Source: Gaeumannomyces sp. JS-464
Lineage: Eukaryota > Ascomycota > Sordariomycetes > Magnaporthales > Magnaporthaceae
NCBI GenBank assembly: GCA_002197995.1
Contig: NGZR01000002.1
Span: forward strand, 4,154,001-4,218,000
Length of the DNA: 64,000 bases
Reading direction: 5' to 3'
Made by a program: the position numbers and the translations under genes. Below, in pieces: positions 1-12,860 of the stretch. The number at the start of each line of letters is the position of its first letter. Positions within the stretch are counted from its first letter, which is position 1. The notes under the pieces are model-generated. The model was not told where the DNA came from. It made no database searches and saw only the letters and a program-made list of their open reading frames with translations.

Positions 1-468
1 AGGGACGTCTTCCGCCACGAGGGCCTGGCCGGCTTCTGGCATGGCCAGATAGGAACCCTGATCCGGGAGGCCGGGGGCTGCGCCGCCTGGTTCGGCAGCA
101 AGGAGACAACGAGCAAGATGATGCGCGACTTCAACCTGCGCGCCGCCAGGACAGAGGCCGAGAGAGAGTCGATCAGCGCCAATCCACTGCCCCTGTGGCA
201 GCAGGCGGTAGCGGGGGCCACGGCCGGAATGTCTTACAACTTTCTCTTCTTCCCGGCCGACACGGTCAAGTCTAGGATGCAGACCACCGCCATCGGCCAG
301 TCGACCGTCAAAAGGACCTTTTGGAAAGAGTCTATCGCCCTCTGGAACCAGGCCGGTATCAAGGGCTTCTATCGGGGCTGTGGCATCACGGTCGCGCGTG
401 CCGCCCCCAGCTCGGCCTTCATCTTCATGGTGTACGACGGCATGAAGACATATATCCCAATGTCATGA
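1..468 (+). CDS. ORT1: Mitochondrial carrier, ornithine/arginine type (5'-partial)
   Basis: This is the C-terminal half of a mitochondrial carrier family protein, open from the first base, so its 5' end lies outside the window. The translation ends with a complete third carrier repeat: a [10 protein letters not shown] signature (Px[DE]xx[RK] motif) followed by [21 protein letters not shown]. The preceding segment ([21 protein letters not shown]) is the end of repeat 2. These blocks resemble yeast Ort1/Arg11 and Aspergillus AmcA, which exchange ornithine across the inner mitochondrial membrane for arginine synthesis. The substrate assignment is by recalled family resemblance. Another carrier of the ornithine/carnitine/SAM group is possible, but membership of the carrier family is certain. 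The stop is TGA. The gene converges with TSPO. Confidence 0.85.
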   Translation, partial: RDVFRHEGLAGFWHGQIGTLIREAGGCAAWFGSKETTSKMMRDFNLRAARTEAERESISANPLPLWQQAVAGATAGMSYNFLFFPADTVKSRMQTTAIGQSTVKRTFWKESIALWNQAGIKGFYRGCGITVARAAPSSAFIFMVYDGMKTYIPMS

Positions 469-898
469 TCGGCGAATGTACCCAAATGAGGTGCTTAGGC
501 CCATTTTGTCTGGACCGTTATCCCCCAGACTTACTTGGCACTGTGGATATGACGGCGGAGCTTTGGGCTCACATATTTTCTCGAGATGTGAAGCATAAAA
601 CTACTTGGATTGTGGAAAAAAAAATGTGGCGTTTGGGATTTCTCACGGCTTCACTTGTTTCTGGGTTTATTACTAGATAGATAGAGTTCCGAGGGAGGCA
701 CCGCATCGGGATGGACGGCGCAAGACGGCAATTTTGTGATTCCTTCTGCTTTTTTCTGGTTCTCCCATGTCGGGTTATAAACAGTTTTGGCACATGATAA
801 GAGAAGGGCGGCGCGTTGATACGGGATTGTAAATCACCTCTTCCGACTCTAAGAACCCGGATCCGCTGCCCCACAGATATAAAAGTTGCTGAGAAGGA
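469..898. other. Convergent intergenic region (3' UTRs)
   Basis: This stretch lies between the stops of the carrier and TSPO genes. It is moderately AT-rich with short A runs and holds no supported coding segment. It most likely consists of the two 3' UTRs. Confidence 0.6.
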
Positions 899-1542
899 TT
901 ACTGGTCCTTGGGAACCTCCTTATCCTTCAGATCCCAGTTGTTAAGATGGGCGGCTCCAACGCATAGGTAGGTGGCGTAGCTCAGCCAGGCGACATAGGG
1001 GGCGAAACACCAGCCGGCAACTTTATCCACGGAGCCCCAAACGTAAGCTAGGTACCCGGTAGTTCCAAGGAGAGCCACGATGTCGACAGTGGCCTCGACA
1101 GGCCGCTTCAGGCCGAAGAACAGCGGCATCCAGGCCAGGTTGAGGCCGAGCTGGATGGTGTAAAGGGTGGCGCCGTGCTTGGTCATGCGGATGTGCTCGA
1201 CGGAGCTCAGCGGCGCCAGGCCTGTGCTGACGGCGCGGTAGGCGCCGTATCCCATCAGACCGTACAGCACCCCCCAGGCCGGCCCGAAAACCCAGGCCGG
1301 CGGGTGGAAGGGCGGCTTTGAGAGTCAAGTACTTCTTTTTGGTCTTGGAGGCTGGGAGGACGAGGACGACGGTCAATTAACTGGACACCAAGGCTCTGCA
1401 TTGGATGACATGAGGAATAGGGCCACTTACGCCGTGTGCTGAATCCGACAAGGGTTCCCAGCCCAACTGGCAGAAGGATCGAGGCCGCCGGGCTGGCGAA
1501 CACCTCATAGGGCAGCGTCAAGTGGGGGATGTAAGTTGTCAT
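899..1542 (-). CDS. TspO/MBR family membrane protein (peripheral benzodiazepine receptor homologue)
   Basis: TSPO proteins are small five-helix membrane proteins that bind tetrapyrroles and sterol-like ligands, usually in the outer mitochondrial membrane or secretory membranes. Exon 1 (1431-1542) encodes MTTYIPHLTLPYEVFASPAAS and the first helix. An intron with a GTAAGT donor ends at CCCAG (exon 2 starts at 1351). Exon 2 carries the family core: PPAWVFGPAWGVLYGLMGY, then QLGLNLAWMPLFFGLKRP, then WGSVDKVAGWCFAPYVAWLSYATYLC. The reading frame breaks near 1313, exactly where the family has LKxPPF. Two bases appear to be missing (or one is extra), and both flanks are typical, so an assembly indel is more likely than decay. 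It is divergent from ARS2, with 1.5 kb between the starts. Confidence 0.9.
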
Positions 1543-3056
1543 ATTGGCTGGCTCTGGGAGAGAAGAGAGGCGGAGATGTTTACAGGCAAAACGATCGATC
1601 TGCCACCGACGTGCACGGGGGTAGGTGGGTAGATGGATGGACCATTTAGTAGGGATAGGGGAGGTAGGAGGATGGGGGATCGATAGGTCGGCAAGATCGG
1701 GTCGCTCGAGGTAGTGATTTATCCAATGTGCCGAGGCGCGGTTGGCATCGACGGACGCTTATGACGACATTAGACACCACTTTCATCCACGTGTTTGGAA
1801 ACAGTGCTTTTTTTTATTTTCACTTCTAATTTTTGTAGACAAGGTTGCAGCCGCAGCAACCGATGTATGGAATGTGCGTAGATGTGCTTCCTCATTTTAA
1901 GGAGATTTATGTGAATACCTCAGGTAGGTACCTGATTCAATAGACCAAAAGACGAAAAAGGGATCAGCAATGGATAGGTAGGTAGGCATGTAAGTGCAGG
2001 CGTTTGTTTTCTTGCGTCTTACACGTCGGTCGTTTGGTTGAACTGCACAGTCAACCTTTGGTTTGTCAGGGCAGCCCAGACTGCGACACGCATGCAAGGG
2101 CAGCCCAGTCTTTGGCTCTGGACAGGTCTCCATTTTTCCGAGGCCTGCCGGATACGGAATGGCTAGCTTCACGTGATCTGGCCTGGCACAGTGCTGGTTC
2201 CCTGGCCGTTGCGGGTCCAAGCTCTGGCCCCATGTGGCTGGCACGCTGGCCGACACGACTCGCCAGTCGGGCTCCAGTGGTGCAGCCGCGTCCAGCTCGC
2301 AAACTCGCCATCCCCGATTCGCCGCCGACCAAGCCCTTGCCTTTGTTCGCGTGCGCGAGGGATTCCGAGGAGCATCTATCTCTCTTCGTCTTTCGCTCTC
2401 GTGTGGTTCTCGGTCGGGACCACGACAGACACGCTTTTACCGGGAGCAGACCGTCTCTCTGGCATCATCACGATACAATTGTTCGTCCGTCCTTTCCTAC
2501 CGCGCCTTGCCCTTCTCTCGCCGGCCTCAGCTTGTTTGTCTGCTTCGCGCCGCACGCTTCTCCTCCCGCGACCTCGCTCCCCTCTGTCTTTGGCCCCATC
2601 TCCATCTACGCCCATCTGCCTCCCTCCTCATTCTATGTCATTAAGCTGCTCTGCCTGGTTCCGCACCCAAGTACTTGTCTACTCGTTGGGATCCACGCAT
2701 CTCTTGTTCGCTTGTTACCGGCGGCCCTCACCAGCTTTTATCTCTTCAAGCCCTCGCTCACACCCGCTTTCTAATGTCCCCCAACTCGCTTCTCAATATC
2801 TCGGATTATCTTTCTTCAAACACCGATCCTTTCCCCGTTCTGAGATGGCTTGTCTAACGGCAATCATGAGGCCAAACATTAGGCTCTTCGTTTCTCCTAG
2901 ATACCGGCTGGCGCCTGGCATCACATAAGCAAACAAGCGATCTGCCGCCGCAGTTTGAAGAGCTATAAGAAGCGTCCTCATTTATAACCGGTCTCGCGGC
3001 TCATCGCCCTCTCAGAATCAGGTAGTGACAAAGCAATCCGAGGACGACAAGTCGAG
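1543..3056. promoter_or_regulatory. Divergent promoter region TSPO / ARS2
   Basis: This region is shared upstream DNA of two divergently transcribed genes. It contains TAGGTA-type motifs (around 1922-1933 and 1974-1987). From about 2340 to 2850 there is a long pyrimidine-rich stretch typical of a fungal 5' UTR leading to ARS2. The open frames here overlap one another and have biased Ser/Pro/Leu/Arg composition, so I do not call them genes. Confidence 0.5.
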
Positions 3057-5924
3057 ATGGATTCATACAGCTACCGCGACTCTGCACGCTCTCCGGGCGA
3101 CAGGATTTGGAGCAGCCGTGACGATCCTAGGGTTAAGGAAGAGCGCGACTCATTTTACCGGGGCAGGTCGCCTGGTACGTTCCGTCTGCCTCGCAGAGAC
3201 ATCTCGAACCCTCCTGGCAGTACTCAAGCACCTACTCGGATTCTTTTCTGGTTATGTTGACAAATCCTTGCGTTTTTAGGCCATGACCGTGCACGCCGCT
3301 CCAACAGATCGAGGTCATCCCCCGGTCGACCGCTACGAACCACGCGGTGGCGGTAGGGTTCGTGATGACTACGCCGCGCCCCGGGATCGAGACCGGGACG
3401 ATCGCCGTCGCGTGCCCTCTCCACCTGCAAACATCGATCGCTACGTCCCCGGCCAGGCCCTGACGCAGCCCCGACGCCGGTATCTGCCAATAACCCTCTG
3501 CCCGATCCGATCAAATTGAACTATCAGGTCGGATTTTCATATTTTGGCGAGTGGTGGAGAGCGCAGGAGAAGATCAAGGAGGAAAAGGAGCGGTTGCGCA
3601 CTGGCCGCCGTCGCGAGCCAGAGCGCCCACGTGGCGTGCGCGAGACCCAGGAAGAGCGCGACGCCGAGAAGGCCAAGATTCAGGCCGCCTATGACAAATA
3701 CAAGGAGGAGCTTCAGTCCAAGATGGCACAGACCTTTGTCAGACAACACAAGGACGAGCAGTGGTTTCGAGAGCGCTACGTCCCGGAGGTGCGCGATCCC
3801 TTGCGGGTGCAGCTGAACGAGTTCCGCCGAGGAGCCTACAACCAGTGGGAGCAGGACCTCGAGTCAGGGACTTTTGATGAGTTCAGCTTAGAGGGCATGC
3901 CCAAGAGTGATGGCAACGGTCAGGGGGCATGGTGGAGAAAGAGGAAGGCGAGGCAACCGCCGCGAACGAGGTCCTGGGCGTGGGCGATCTGGTCCCTGTG
4001 AGCAGCGCCGAGATTCGGGACGAGAACCTGTACCAGCCGACTCTACTCATCAAGACCATTGCGCCCAGCGTAAGCCGCCAGAACTTGGAGGCCTTCTGCA
4101 AGGAGCATCTGGGCGAGGATGAAGGCGGATTCAAATGGTTGTCTCTGAGTGACCCCAACCCGAGCAAGAGGTATCACAGGATCGGCTGGATCATGCTCCA
4201 TCCTGCCGCCGAGTCCGCTGCGACTATTGACCGCGCTGACCCCAAGGAGGAGGACATTGACATGGCCCTCAAGTCCCCAGTGCCAGTGTCAACAGCAGAG
4301 AAGGCGCTGGGGCCATAAACAGCAAGACGGTCAAGGACGAGGTCCGTGGCGATTTTGTCTGCCATGTGGGTGTGCACAACCCACCCACTAATCCTCGCCG
4401 GAAGGCACTCTGGGATTTGTTCTCGGCGCCTGAGCGCATCGACAAGGACCTAGAGCTGGTCCGGCGTCTGGTCAATAAGTTTGAGGAGAGCTTTGGCTCC
4501 GACTTCAACGCCATACTCAAGGTCGAGGAGAAGGTAGAAGACCTCAGGAACTCGGGCCGCTTGCAGGCGATTGCCTCGGCCTCATCATCCAGGAAGAAGG
4601 TGAAGAAGGAGCGGATGCTCGGCCTTGACGAGGCAATGGACGAGGGCGAGCAGCCAGAGGACCTTGGGGAGGATGATGATGAGGAAGGTATGATCGATGA
4701 CGAAGAGGGCGATGATGAAGACATGGTTGCCAAGAAAAAGCAGCTCGATCTCCTCATCGAGTATCTTCGCCGCGTCTTCAACTTCTGCTTCTTTTGCGTC
4801 TTTGAGAGCGACTCGGTCCACGAGCTGACTCGGAAATGCCCGGGCGGTCACTTGCGCCGCCCGCGAAGCACTCTGTCGTCGGCCGGACGAGCTGTGGCGC
4901 GCGCGAGCGCTCTGGGCGAGCCATTCCCTGTGAAGAAGCGCGTCGAGAACACGGAAGGCGAGGAGGGTGAGGTGCCGAGTGAGGGCGACCGCAGGTTCCG
5001 TCCTACACTGACCAAGGCTGAGCAGCAGCTCCAGCGGGCGTACAACTGGGTCAAGACGTTCGAGGACAAAATTTTGCAAATCTTGGAACCGGAGTCGGTC
5101 GATATGCGCAAGGTCGGGGGCAAGCCTATCGAGGACGCTGTCGATGAGGAGCTCGCCAAGTTTGTCAAGCAGGAGGATGAGCACAAGTGGCGCTGCAAGG
5201 TCCCCGAGTGCACAAAGCTGTTCAAAGAGGATCACTTTTGGAAGAAACATGTGGAGAAGCGCCACTCTGAATGGCTAGAGAAGTTGAGAGAAGAGGTGAG
5301 TTATTCCATGTCATGACAGGAGGAGGCTAAGAACGAGAAAAAGAGGGGCACACTAACATGCGCGCCTTGCAGTTTGAACTCATCAACCGCTACGTTATCG
5401 ATCCGTCCCACATAGCGCCGTCGCGGACGGATGCCAACTCCAATGGCCACTTCCCACCTGCCAATGGTCAGACGCCAACAGGAACGCCCCGCGGCTTCAA
5501 TCTGCAGAGCTTCACAATGAACAACATGCTTACCATGCCCGGCTTCGGCATGCAAGCCGGCTTCCCACCCAACTTTCTGGCTGCAATGCCCGCCATGTCG
5601 GCCTGGCACGCCCAGGGCGGGGCCGACGACCGTTCCGGCGGCGGTCCCATCAGGCGCGGCGGCCCAATGGGAGGCAACCGTTTCCATAATAACCGCGCTG
5701 GTCCATACGACAGACGTCCCAATCCGCGCTGGGGCCAGGACGGCGCACTCAACGGCATGATGGGTGGACGTGGTGGCAGGGGCTATGGCGGCGGCCGCTG
5801 GGGAGACGGCGCTGGTGGCGGCGCCGCTGTCGGCCCCCGCGAGGCCATCCAGGGCCGAACCATCAAGAGCTACGAGGACCTGGATCAGGTTTCTGGTGGT
5901 GGCGGCGGAGAGCTCAACTATTAA
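3057..5924 (+). CDS. ARS2/SERRATE homologue, nuclear RNA-processing factor
   Basis: ARS2/SERRATE links the nuclear cap-binding complex to RNA processing and decay. Exons are 3057-3174, 3280-5295 and 5373-5924. The N-terminus is RS/RD-rich. The conserved helical core follows (NYQVGFSYFGEWWRAQEKI, then TFVRQHKDEQWFRERYVPEVRDP). Next come an RRM-like block (YQPTLLIKTIAPSVSRQNLEAF) and the KTVKDEVRGDFVCHVGVHNPPTNPR segment. A C2H2-type finger lies near the C-terminus (CKVPEC...H...H, around 5190-5270). The tail is Gly/Arg-rich and ends GGGGELNY. The frame breaks near 3320, 3455, 3925 and 4312. The last three sit in G runs and are each repaired by one G. Both sides of every break match the family, so I treat this as one functional gene. 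Confidence 0.93.
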
Positions 5925-6653
5925 GCCGGAAGCACGCGCTTTCTTTTCTACCCTGAGCCAACCGTTCAATCTCTCATCTTGTTTTCTTCTGCTTCTCATC
6001 GTTCATCTTACCCCCCCCCCCTTTTTTTTTTATTTTTATCCCATCTAATTAAAAAGAAGAAAAAAAGGCTTTGGGCGTTGTGGGTTTGCGATGATCTCAT
6101 CCCTGAGCAGCTGCCGATTCCTCCGTTTTGCCCGAGCTACCGTCCATAAAGAGGTCTAGGATCAAGGGCGCCATCGCGCCTCTCGGGTGGAAAAGGCGCG
6201 TTCGATAAGGTGTAAAATTAGCATGTATCAGTGGACGGTGTGCCTGCCAAAATAAATTGACTTTTTTTTTTTTTTTGGCCTTGAAAGTCTTGATGTGGTG
6301 ACATTCTTCCTTTGCTTATGGGTATCCAACGTTTGGAATATCTCTATTGATGGCCCGTGGGCAGGATGCAAAGGGTGGCAGGGTTCAGCCGTCCAAGTTG
6401 TGTCGACGCCTCGAGGTTCCTCCCTGGTGCCTGTTATTATAGCCCCCCGCCAATTAGAAAGACCGTCAGACCCCACTCTGAGGTGGATCGCGCCTCTATC
6501 ACGGGCAGTGATTAGAGAAACTTTGGCGAGAGCTCGATTTCGGGGCATGAGTCCGGGCAGCTGGAGAGAACCTGCAATTGCCAGCGCAGAAACTTTCGGA
6601 CCCGGAGACAGAACAAGCCATCGGCTCTAGGCCGCGCTCCGCGACGAGACAAC
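5925..6653. other. Intergenic region between ARS2 and mL59
   Basis: The ARS2 3' side has C/T and A-rich tracts (around 6010-6066) and a T15 run at 6262-6276. The remainder is the upstream region of the mitoribosomal gene. No further coding segment is supported. Confidence 0.5.
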
Positions 6654-7331
6654 ATGGCCACCAAGGCCGCCTCCTACATCAAGCTGGCCCAGAGCCTGCC
6701 GCCGAGGCTCCAGGTCTTCCTCGCTCGATACCCCCCGCCTCGATCCTGCCCGCGGCCGGCAAGGGCGCGGAGCCGCCCAAGACGACGTACCAGGAGGCGA
6801 CCCCGAATCCGTTCCTGCCGACCAAGCACCCCGTTACCGGCCAGTGGCACAACCCCGTCTACTCGCTGAGGCGGCAGGCCGAGCTCGTCAAGCTCGCGCG
6901 CGAGAACGGCGTCGAGGAGCTGCTCCCCAACGGGCCCAAGGGCAACGAGGCGCGCCTGCGCCACAGAGTCGAGCACGGCCTGAGGGTCAAGGGCACCGGT
7001 GTCGGGCAGTCGGTCAAGGGTCACACGCACGAGAGGCACCTCGTGTCAAAGTACGTTTTGGGCTGCGGGGGGCCTCATGTCTCCTGTTATGTCCTCGCTC
7101 TTGGAGTTTGGGCTCGCGAGGTGTTGGCAGAAACTAACTTTGGGGTTTTCCCGTACTTTCCAGAATGGAGAAGAGGAGAAAGGCTATGCGCGACATGCCG
7201 AAGCTCATTGCGGAATGGAAGAGGGTAAGATCCGACTTCAGGAGGCATTCCAAAAAGCTTGAACGCATGATGCTAACCCAAATGCTTCCTACTAGGTTGG
7301 CAAGAAAAACTGGACCAAGTTCCCGAAATAA
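6654..7331 (+). CDS. Mitochondrial large ribosomal subunit protein mL59 (MRPL25 family)
   Basis: This is a fungal-specific protein of the mitochondrial 54S subunit. Three exons (6654-7050, 7164-7224, 7296-7331) give about 165 residues: an N-terminus MATKAASYIKLAQSLPPRLQ, a Pro-rich middle (TYQEATPNPFLPTKHPVTG), the helical YSLRRQAELVKLAREN segment and a very basic end (MEKRRKAMRDMPKLIAEWKR, then VGKKNWTKFPK). The splice phases agree. One base is missing from the C6 run at about 6731, which otherwise throws the protein out of frame after ARYPP. The family assignment rests on my memory of the yeast and Neurospora YmL25 proteins. A basic mitoribosomal protein is secure; the exact number slightly less so. 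Confidence 0.85.
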
Positions 7332-8123
7332 ACATCCCCAAGGCGCTGGCGCAACTGTCGTCACTCGTGTATATAAAGTGTACCAATATCCCGGCATCGA
7401 CGAATGCATCCCCTATCCGCAACTGGTTAGGAGGGTGCTCATGAATCAATGTGACTATCAAGCAACCTGGCAGCCCGTGGCGCCGACCTAGGCAACAGTC
7501 CTTCCTATTCTTCCCACCTGCACAGTGATGGCATATAGCTTGGCCCCAGGGCCGGGCATATGGAGTTTCTCGAACAGACTCGCTCCCGAATCTTCACGTC
7601 CGCAGGGTAGGTGCCTACCCATGTAAAAACTGCCGATGAATCCGTTGTACAATCATTCTTAGGCACGCAGAGGCAGCTACCTTGCTTTGTATTTGCCTCT
7701 GTAGTTGCCTGGGGACATTGGGACAACAAGTGTACTGCAGACTCGTTAGGTTTCTAGTTATAGTTGAGGCGAGACGTCCACAGATTTTGATCCAAGTAAG
7801 TGGTCACACAATCGAATTTACATCGCCTGACGGTTTATTTATAAATTCGCCATATTGCATTTTCATGAAAATTGTTCGATGACTTGTTAGTTATCGTGTT
7901 TCGTACGGGTCGTCAATCATCTCCCATCACGTTGATTCAAATGTGGCGTTGAAATGTGCTTTTTTTTTTTTTTTAGCGTAATTTTCCCACCCTTCTTGTT
8001 CAGTAAAAACCTTTGCCTAAGAGCACACCTGTTATTCCCGACTGTCGATTCAATAGACACCCACTCCCACGAGAAGCAAGTGATAATAATGACAAGTTAC
8101 TGCACGTCCGAGCACACAAAAAC
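7332..8123. other. Intergenic region between mL59 and DPH4
   Basis: This region comprises the mL59 3' flank and the DPH4 promoter. It becomes AT-rich from about 7800 and contains a T15 run at 7960-7974. I see no conserved coding or RNA gene in it. Confidence 0.5.
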
Positions 8124-8691
8124 ATGGATGGCCTCGAGGTGACGCACTACCAAGTCTTGGGCGTATCCAAACAGCTCCTCGACGACGCCAAGGACGCGCA
8201 GCAGCTGGTGAAGCGCGCATACCGCAGGGCCCTGCTGCGGCACCACCCCGACAAGGCCGCCTCCTCGTCGCTGCCCAAGCCGCCGCAGCAGCAGCCCCGC
8301 GGCGGCTCCGGCTCCGGAGCTTCCGCCCGGCCTTCACCGTCGACCAGATCGCGGCGGCGTCGGCCGTGCTGGCCGACGCACGGCGCAGGAGCGAGTACGA
8401 CGCGGCCCTGAGCCTCGCCCGCGCCCGAGGCGGGGTGGCGGCCGGGCACCAGCAGCCCGACTTCCAGACCGGGATCGAGACCCTGGATCTGGACGACCTC
8501 GAGCTTGACGAGGCCTGCGGCGTCTGGTTCCGGGCTGCCGGTGCGGGAACGAGCGCGGCTTCGAGCTGGCCGAGGAAGACCTCGAGCCGGTGGCCGACCT
8601 TGGCGAGCTCATCGTGGGCTGCCAGGACTGCAGCCTATGGCTCAAGGTCCACTTCGCTGTTATCCTGCAAGACGGTGGCGGTGAGGATTAG
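8124..8691 (+). CDS. DPH4: Diphthamide biosynthesis protein 4 (J-domain plus CSL zinc finger)
   Basis: DPH4 (yeast Jjj3) is a J-domain protein whose C-terminal CSL zinc finger supports the iron-dependent first step of diphthamide synthesis on elongation factor 2. The N-terminus begins [16 protein letters not shown]. Helix 2 ([16 protein letters not shown]) holds the invariant HPD. After a Gly/Gln-rich insert come [23 protein letters not shown], an acidic LDLDDLEL stretch, and zinc ligands CRCG...GCQDC. The gene is intronless. Two single-base losses break the frame, near 8320 and near 8530 (a G run just before CRCG). Correcting both gives a protein of about 189 residues that ends [10 protein letters not shown], a normal family length. 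Confidence 0.9.
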
Positions 8692-9393
8692 CATGTGGCA
8701 GCTGCTCCATGAGCATACCGTCTTAGCTCTGGAACACCTGGTCAGTTTGCCCTCCCACCTGCTACCCCTGGATCAGCGGGGGAAGGGAGTCCAGCGAAAG
8801 ACAGATGCCCAAGAGTTGCGCCTTGTGGGTTGCTTCACTGGCACAGAGTTACAAACCATCTAGCCAATCAAGCCCAGGAAGGAATGGAACATATCGATAT
8901 GACGGGGGACCAAAGATTTTATCATGCAGAAGAGTACCGGAGAATAGGAAGAGAATCTTGGTATTCTTTTTTTTTTCTTCCTCTCTTATATCCTTCTTTT
9001 CTTGTCTTGTTTGCACAGTCACCCCAGTTCTAGTAGCAATGCGTCAAACAACCAAAGCACCGTTTACATCTCTAAAAGGGATGGCATGATGGGAATCAGA
9101 ATTTTGGGGATTTATTGTCCAGGCGGTCCTTCCACAGCATTAGAGTCTAAAAAAGAAAACAAGCAGTCTGAATGTGGCTTCCAAAATGCTCTCGTTTTTA
9201 TCCGTTGCTGGATGAAGGGAAGCGCCCAAGTCTTTATCTGTGTATTCGCATAAGGGAGGGGGAAAGAGAGGCAAGTTAGGTAAAAAGATGAAAGGGCTCC
9301 ACGGGAATTGCTCCAGTCCACACTCCAGAGACACCATTTTCACCGGAATTTCGACCAATGAATAGCCGGCCGCGATACCAGGGAATGCGAATT
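8692..9393. other. Convergent intergenic region DPH4 / 14-3-3
   Basis: This region holds the 3' flanks of two convergent genes. It contains T-rich tracts (around 8965-9000) and no supported gene. Confidence 0.55.
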
Positions 9394-10521
<1,128 letters not shown>

Positions 10522-12860
10522 TTTGCTAGCGTATGTGATCTGCGGATTCTCCAAGTCAGCAACCGGCGGTGGGGGGTTTTCGCATCTGCGCCAGCGTCTC
10601 GCGGCATGGTTTATTCTTCCACTACGGTGCCCAGGCGCGAAAAAAAAAAAAAAAAAAAAAAAGCGAGGAAGCACCAAGAGCGACCCAGTGCGCGCGAGAG
10701 ACGGGATTGCGGACTGGGGCAAGGCCTCAGATGCGCCTTGCGCGATGAAAGGGCAGGCAGATGGCCGGAAAAAAACTGGGCGTGGAGGGGATTCAGGCGG
10801 GTTCGGTGGCCGCATAAAATTAGGGTTGGAAGACGCGCATACCCGGATGGATTGTGGGATATCGGTGTCGAATGGAATAACTGCTGTGAGAGCGGCTAAG
10901 TCAGGCGTGTTGGTATTCACAACCAAGGAGGCGATGGGCGGTAAGTATCTAGGGGCGCTGAGGCGTTGCAGTGGAAGCGGGTGGGTAAGGTGGGTTGGGG
11001 GTTGTTGAGGGTGGAAGTCGGGAGCGATGTGGAAAGGCGGCGACAGCGCGGCATGAGCCAACGCTGGCTTGATTGAGGGGGACTGGCTGGCGAGTGGGCG
11101 CAGGCGCGATGACGACAGAGGGTGCAACAAGGCGGATTGGCGGCCCAGGGCCGAGGCGGGAGCAGCACATACCTTTCTCGCAGGCGACGGGACGGCGCGG
11201 TCAGCTGGCGGACACGAGGCAGTTTGCGAATCCGGGAGGCAGGTAAACAAACACACCTAGGGCGGTCTGGTCGAGAACGGGTTGTGTTGAGTTGTGGATT
11301 CCGCGAGCGAGAGGGGAGCAGGAATCGGATTTGGTTGTGTGTTGATGGGGAATTTGGAGGGAAATTTGGGCTGGACGAACTGATGGGAGGAACGCACCTG
11401 AACAGGACCAGCGGTCGCCTGGCCCCAGTGCGTGCAAGCCCCGACTTTTAGGGGCCTGCTGCGGCCTGCCGCCCAGAAGCAGGGCCGACTAGCAATTGCG
11501 TGCCAGGGTGGGCAAGCATGGGCAAACGGGCTCGAATCAGCAGGCGAGGGACCAGGCGGGCATCCCGTCGTTGCACGTGATCCATCCCAGGCCGGCCACC
11601 ATGCCATGCAGCAGCGCACGCCCAAGCCCGGCCGACACCACCCGGCTGGAGGCAGGTTTAAGGTTGCCCGTGCTCCGCCTGGCCTGATGGCCGCCCCCTA
11701 CCCTCTTGATCCCCGTCACTGCCGTTTCAGTCATGCGTGCGGCTCTCGACCTGGTATCGAGACCTGCAGCAAGCTACCTACGCCTACCTACCACCTATAT
11801 GGGCAAGGTCTGCTGAGCAGGAGGGCAGATGAGATTGCCTCATCCCGGGTGTCGTTCATCTATCTGCCATGGCCCTGTCTACTTACATGCTGGCATCGTC
11901 TGCCCTTCAGGAGGCAGCATATCCCTCAACTTCGAGAACACCAACGGCGGGTCAAGGGAAATGGAAGCATGGACCGTTGCCATTCCCAGTTGGTTGATAC
12001 AACACATACGTAGCCATTCGCTGAGTCCCTATTTTAGGGCTCCTCGATTCCCAACCCGGTATTTGGTATCCCGTATGCGATCCCAGGCTATTGGGGATAT
12101 AATAGGAGGAGATGACACCTCCAGGTTGCCACACTTACGTGCCAAGATGTAGACAGGCGGCTTCGAGAGCCAACATCTTGGATTTGTGGGAATAACTTTG
12201 TAAACAGTGGACGATTTCTACATAGCTCGTGAGGGATGCTTTTTGGCTGCTTCCATGGTATTCCTGGGTGGAACGCCCGCGCTGCTGATTCAATAGGTGG
12301 TCAACGAAGAGCTCCGCCTCTTCCAGCGTCAGCCCCGTCAAACATGGGATTGGCACATTCATGGTATTCATGCCAGTCGCCCCGCGGACAGGTAGTTGGG
12401 CGGTGGTGAGCTTTTAGCGGCCACCTGACCCCAACATTGGCTTCAAAGATTAGATCAAAGATCAAAATGGGCTGAGCTGGAAGGCTATGCTGCCTCAGGC
12501 CATTGCTCACCCCACGACGTGCAGCTTGGTCGGGAAGCTCGCCCCTCGCGGCCAAGGTGGAGCACAGACCCTCCCGACCCGCCGAGCAGCTTTGGTGCCA
12601 GCTTGGTATAAACGACGTCAACCCAATTGCGTCGGCGGCACCTACACTGCATCCCTCCAGACCAGCAACCACCGCACTCACAACCAGTCAGTCAAACCTC
12701 CCACCAATAAGGTACCTATCGCACTCACTCCCCGAACAGACCATTGGCGCACCCCCGCGCTTGTTGCCACCGAACACAGGACTGACAGGACTTCTTTTTA
12801 AGAGGGCCAATTCACATCTTGCAAGCTCCGACAGGCCCCCCATCGGCAAACTCGCAAAAA
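10522..12860. promoter_or_regulatory. Divergent promoter region 14-3-3 / ATPase inhibitor
   Basis: This is a 2.3-kb region between two divergent starts. It contains an A23 run (10640-10662) close to the 14-3-3 start, GC-rich DNA around 11000-11700 and TACCTA motifs near 11776-11794. The open frames here look compositional. A 78-codon minus-strand frame at 12135-12371 (starting MNTMNVPIPCLTGLTLEEAELF) is the only mildly protein-like one, and I do not call it. A 5'-UTR intron of the 14-3-3 gene may be hidden here. Confidence 0.45.
10640..10662. repeat. Poly-A homopolymer (A23)
   Basis: An uninterrupted A run lies about 120 bp upstream of the 14-3-3 start codon, so it reads as poly-T on the coding strand of that gene. 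Its length may be inexact given the homopolymer errors elsewhere. Confidence 0.9.

Noticed and set aside
2004..2928. Two overlapping long plus-strand open frames upstream of ARS2
   Set aside because: They lie in pyrimidine-rich leader DNA; Leu/Ser/Pro/Arg bias is expected there, and neither resembles a protein.
12135..12371. 78-codon minus-strand frame starting MNTMNVPIPCLTGLTLEEAELF
   Set aside because: It looks slightly protein-like but is short, isolated, and supported by no splice sites or recognised family.
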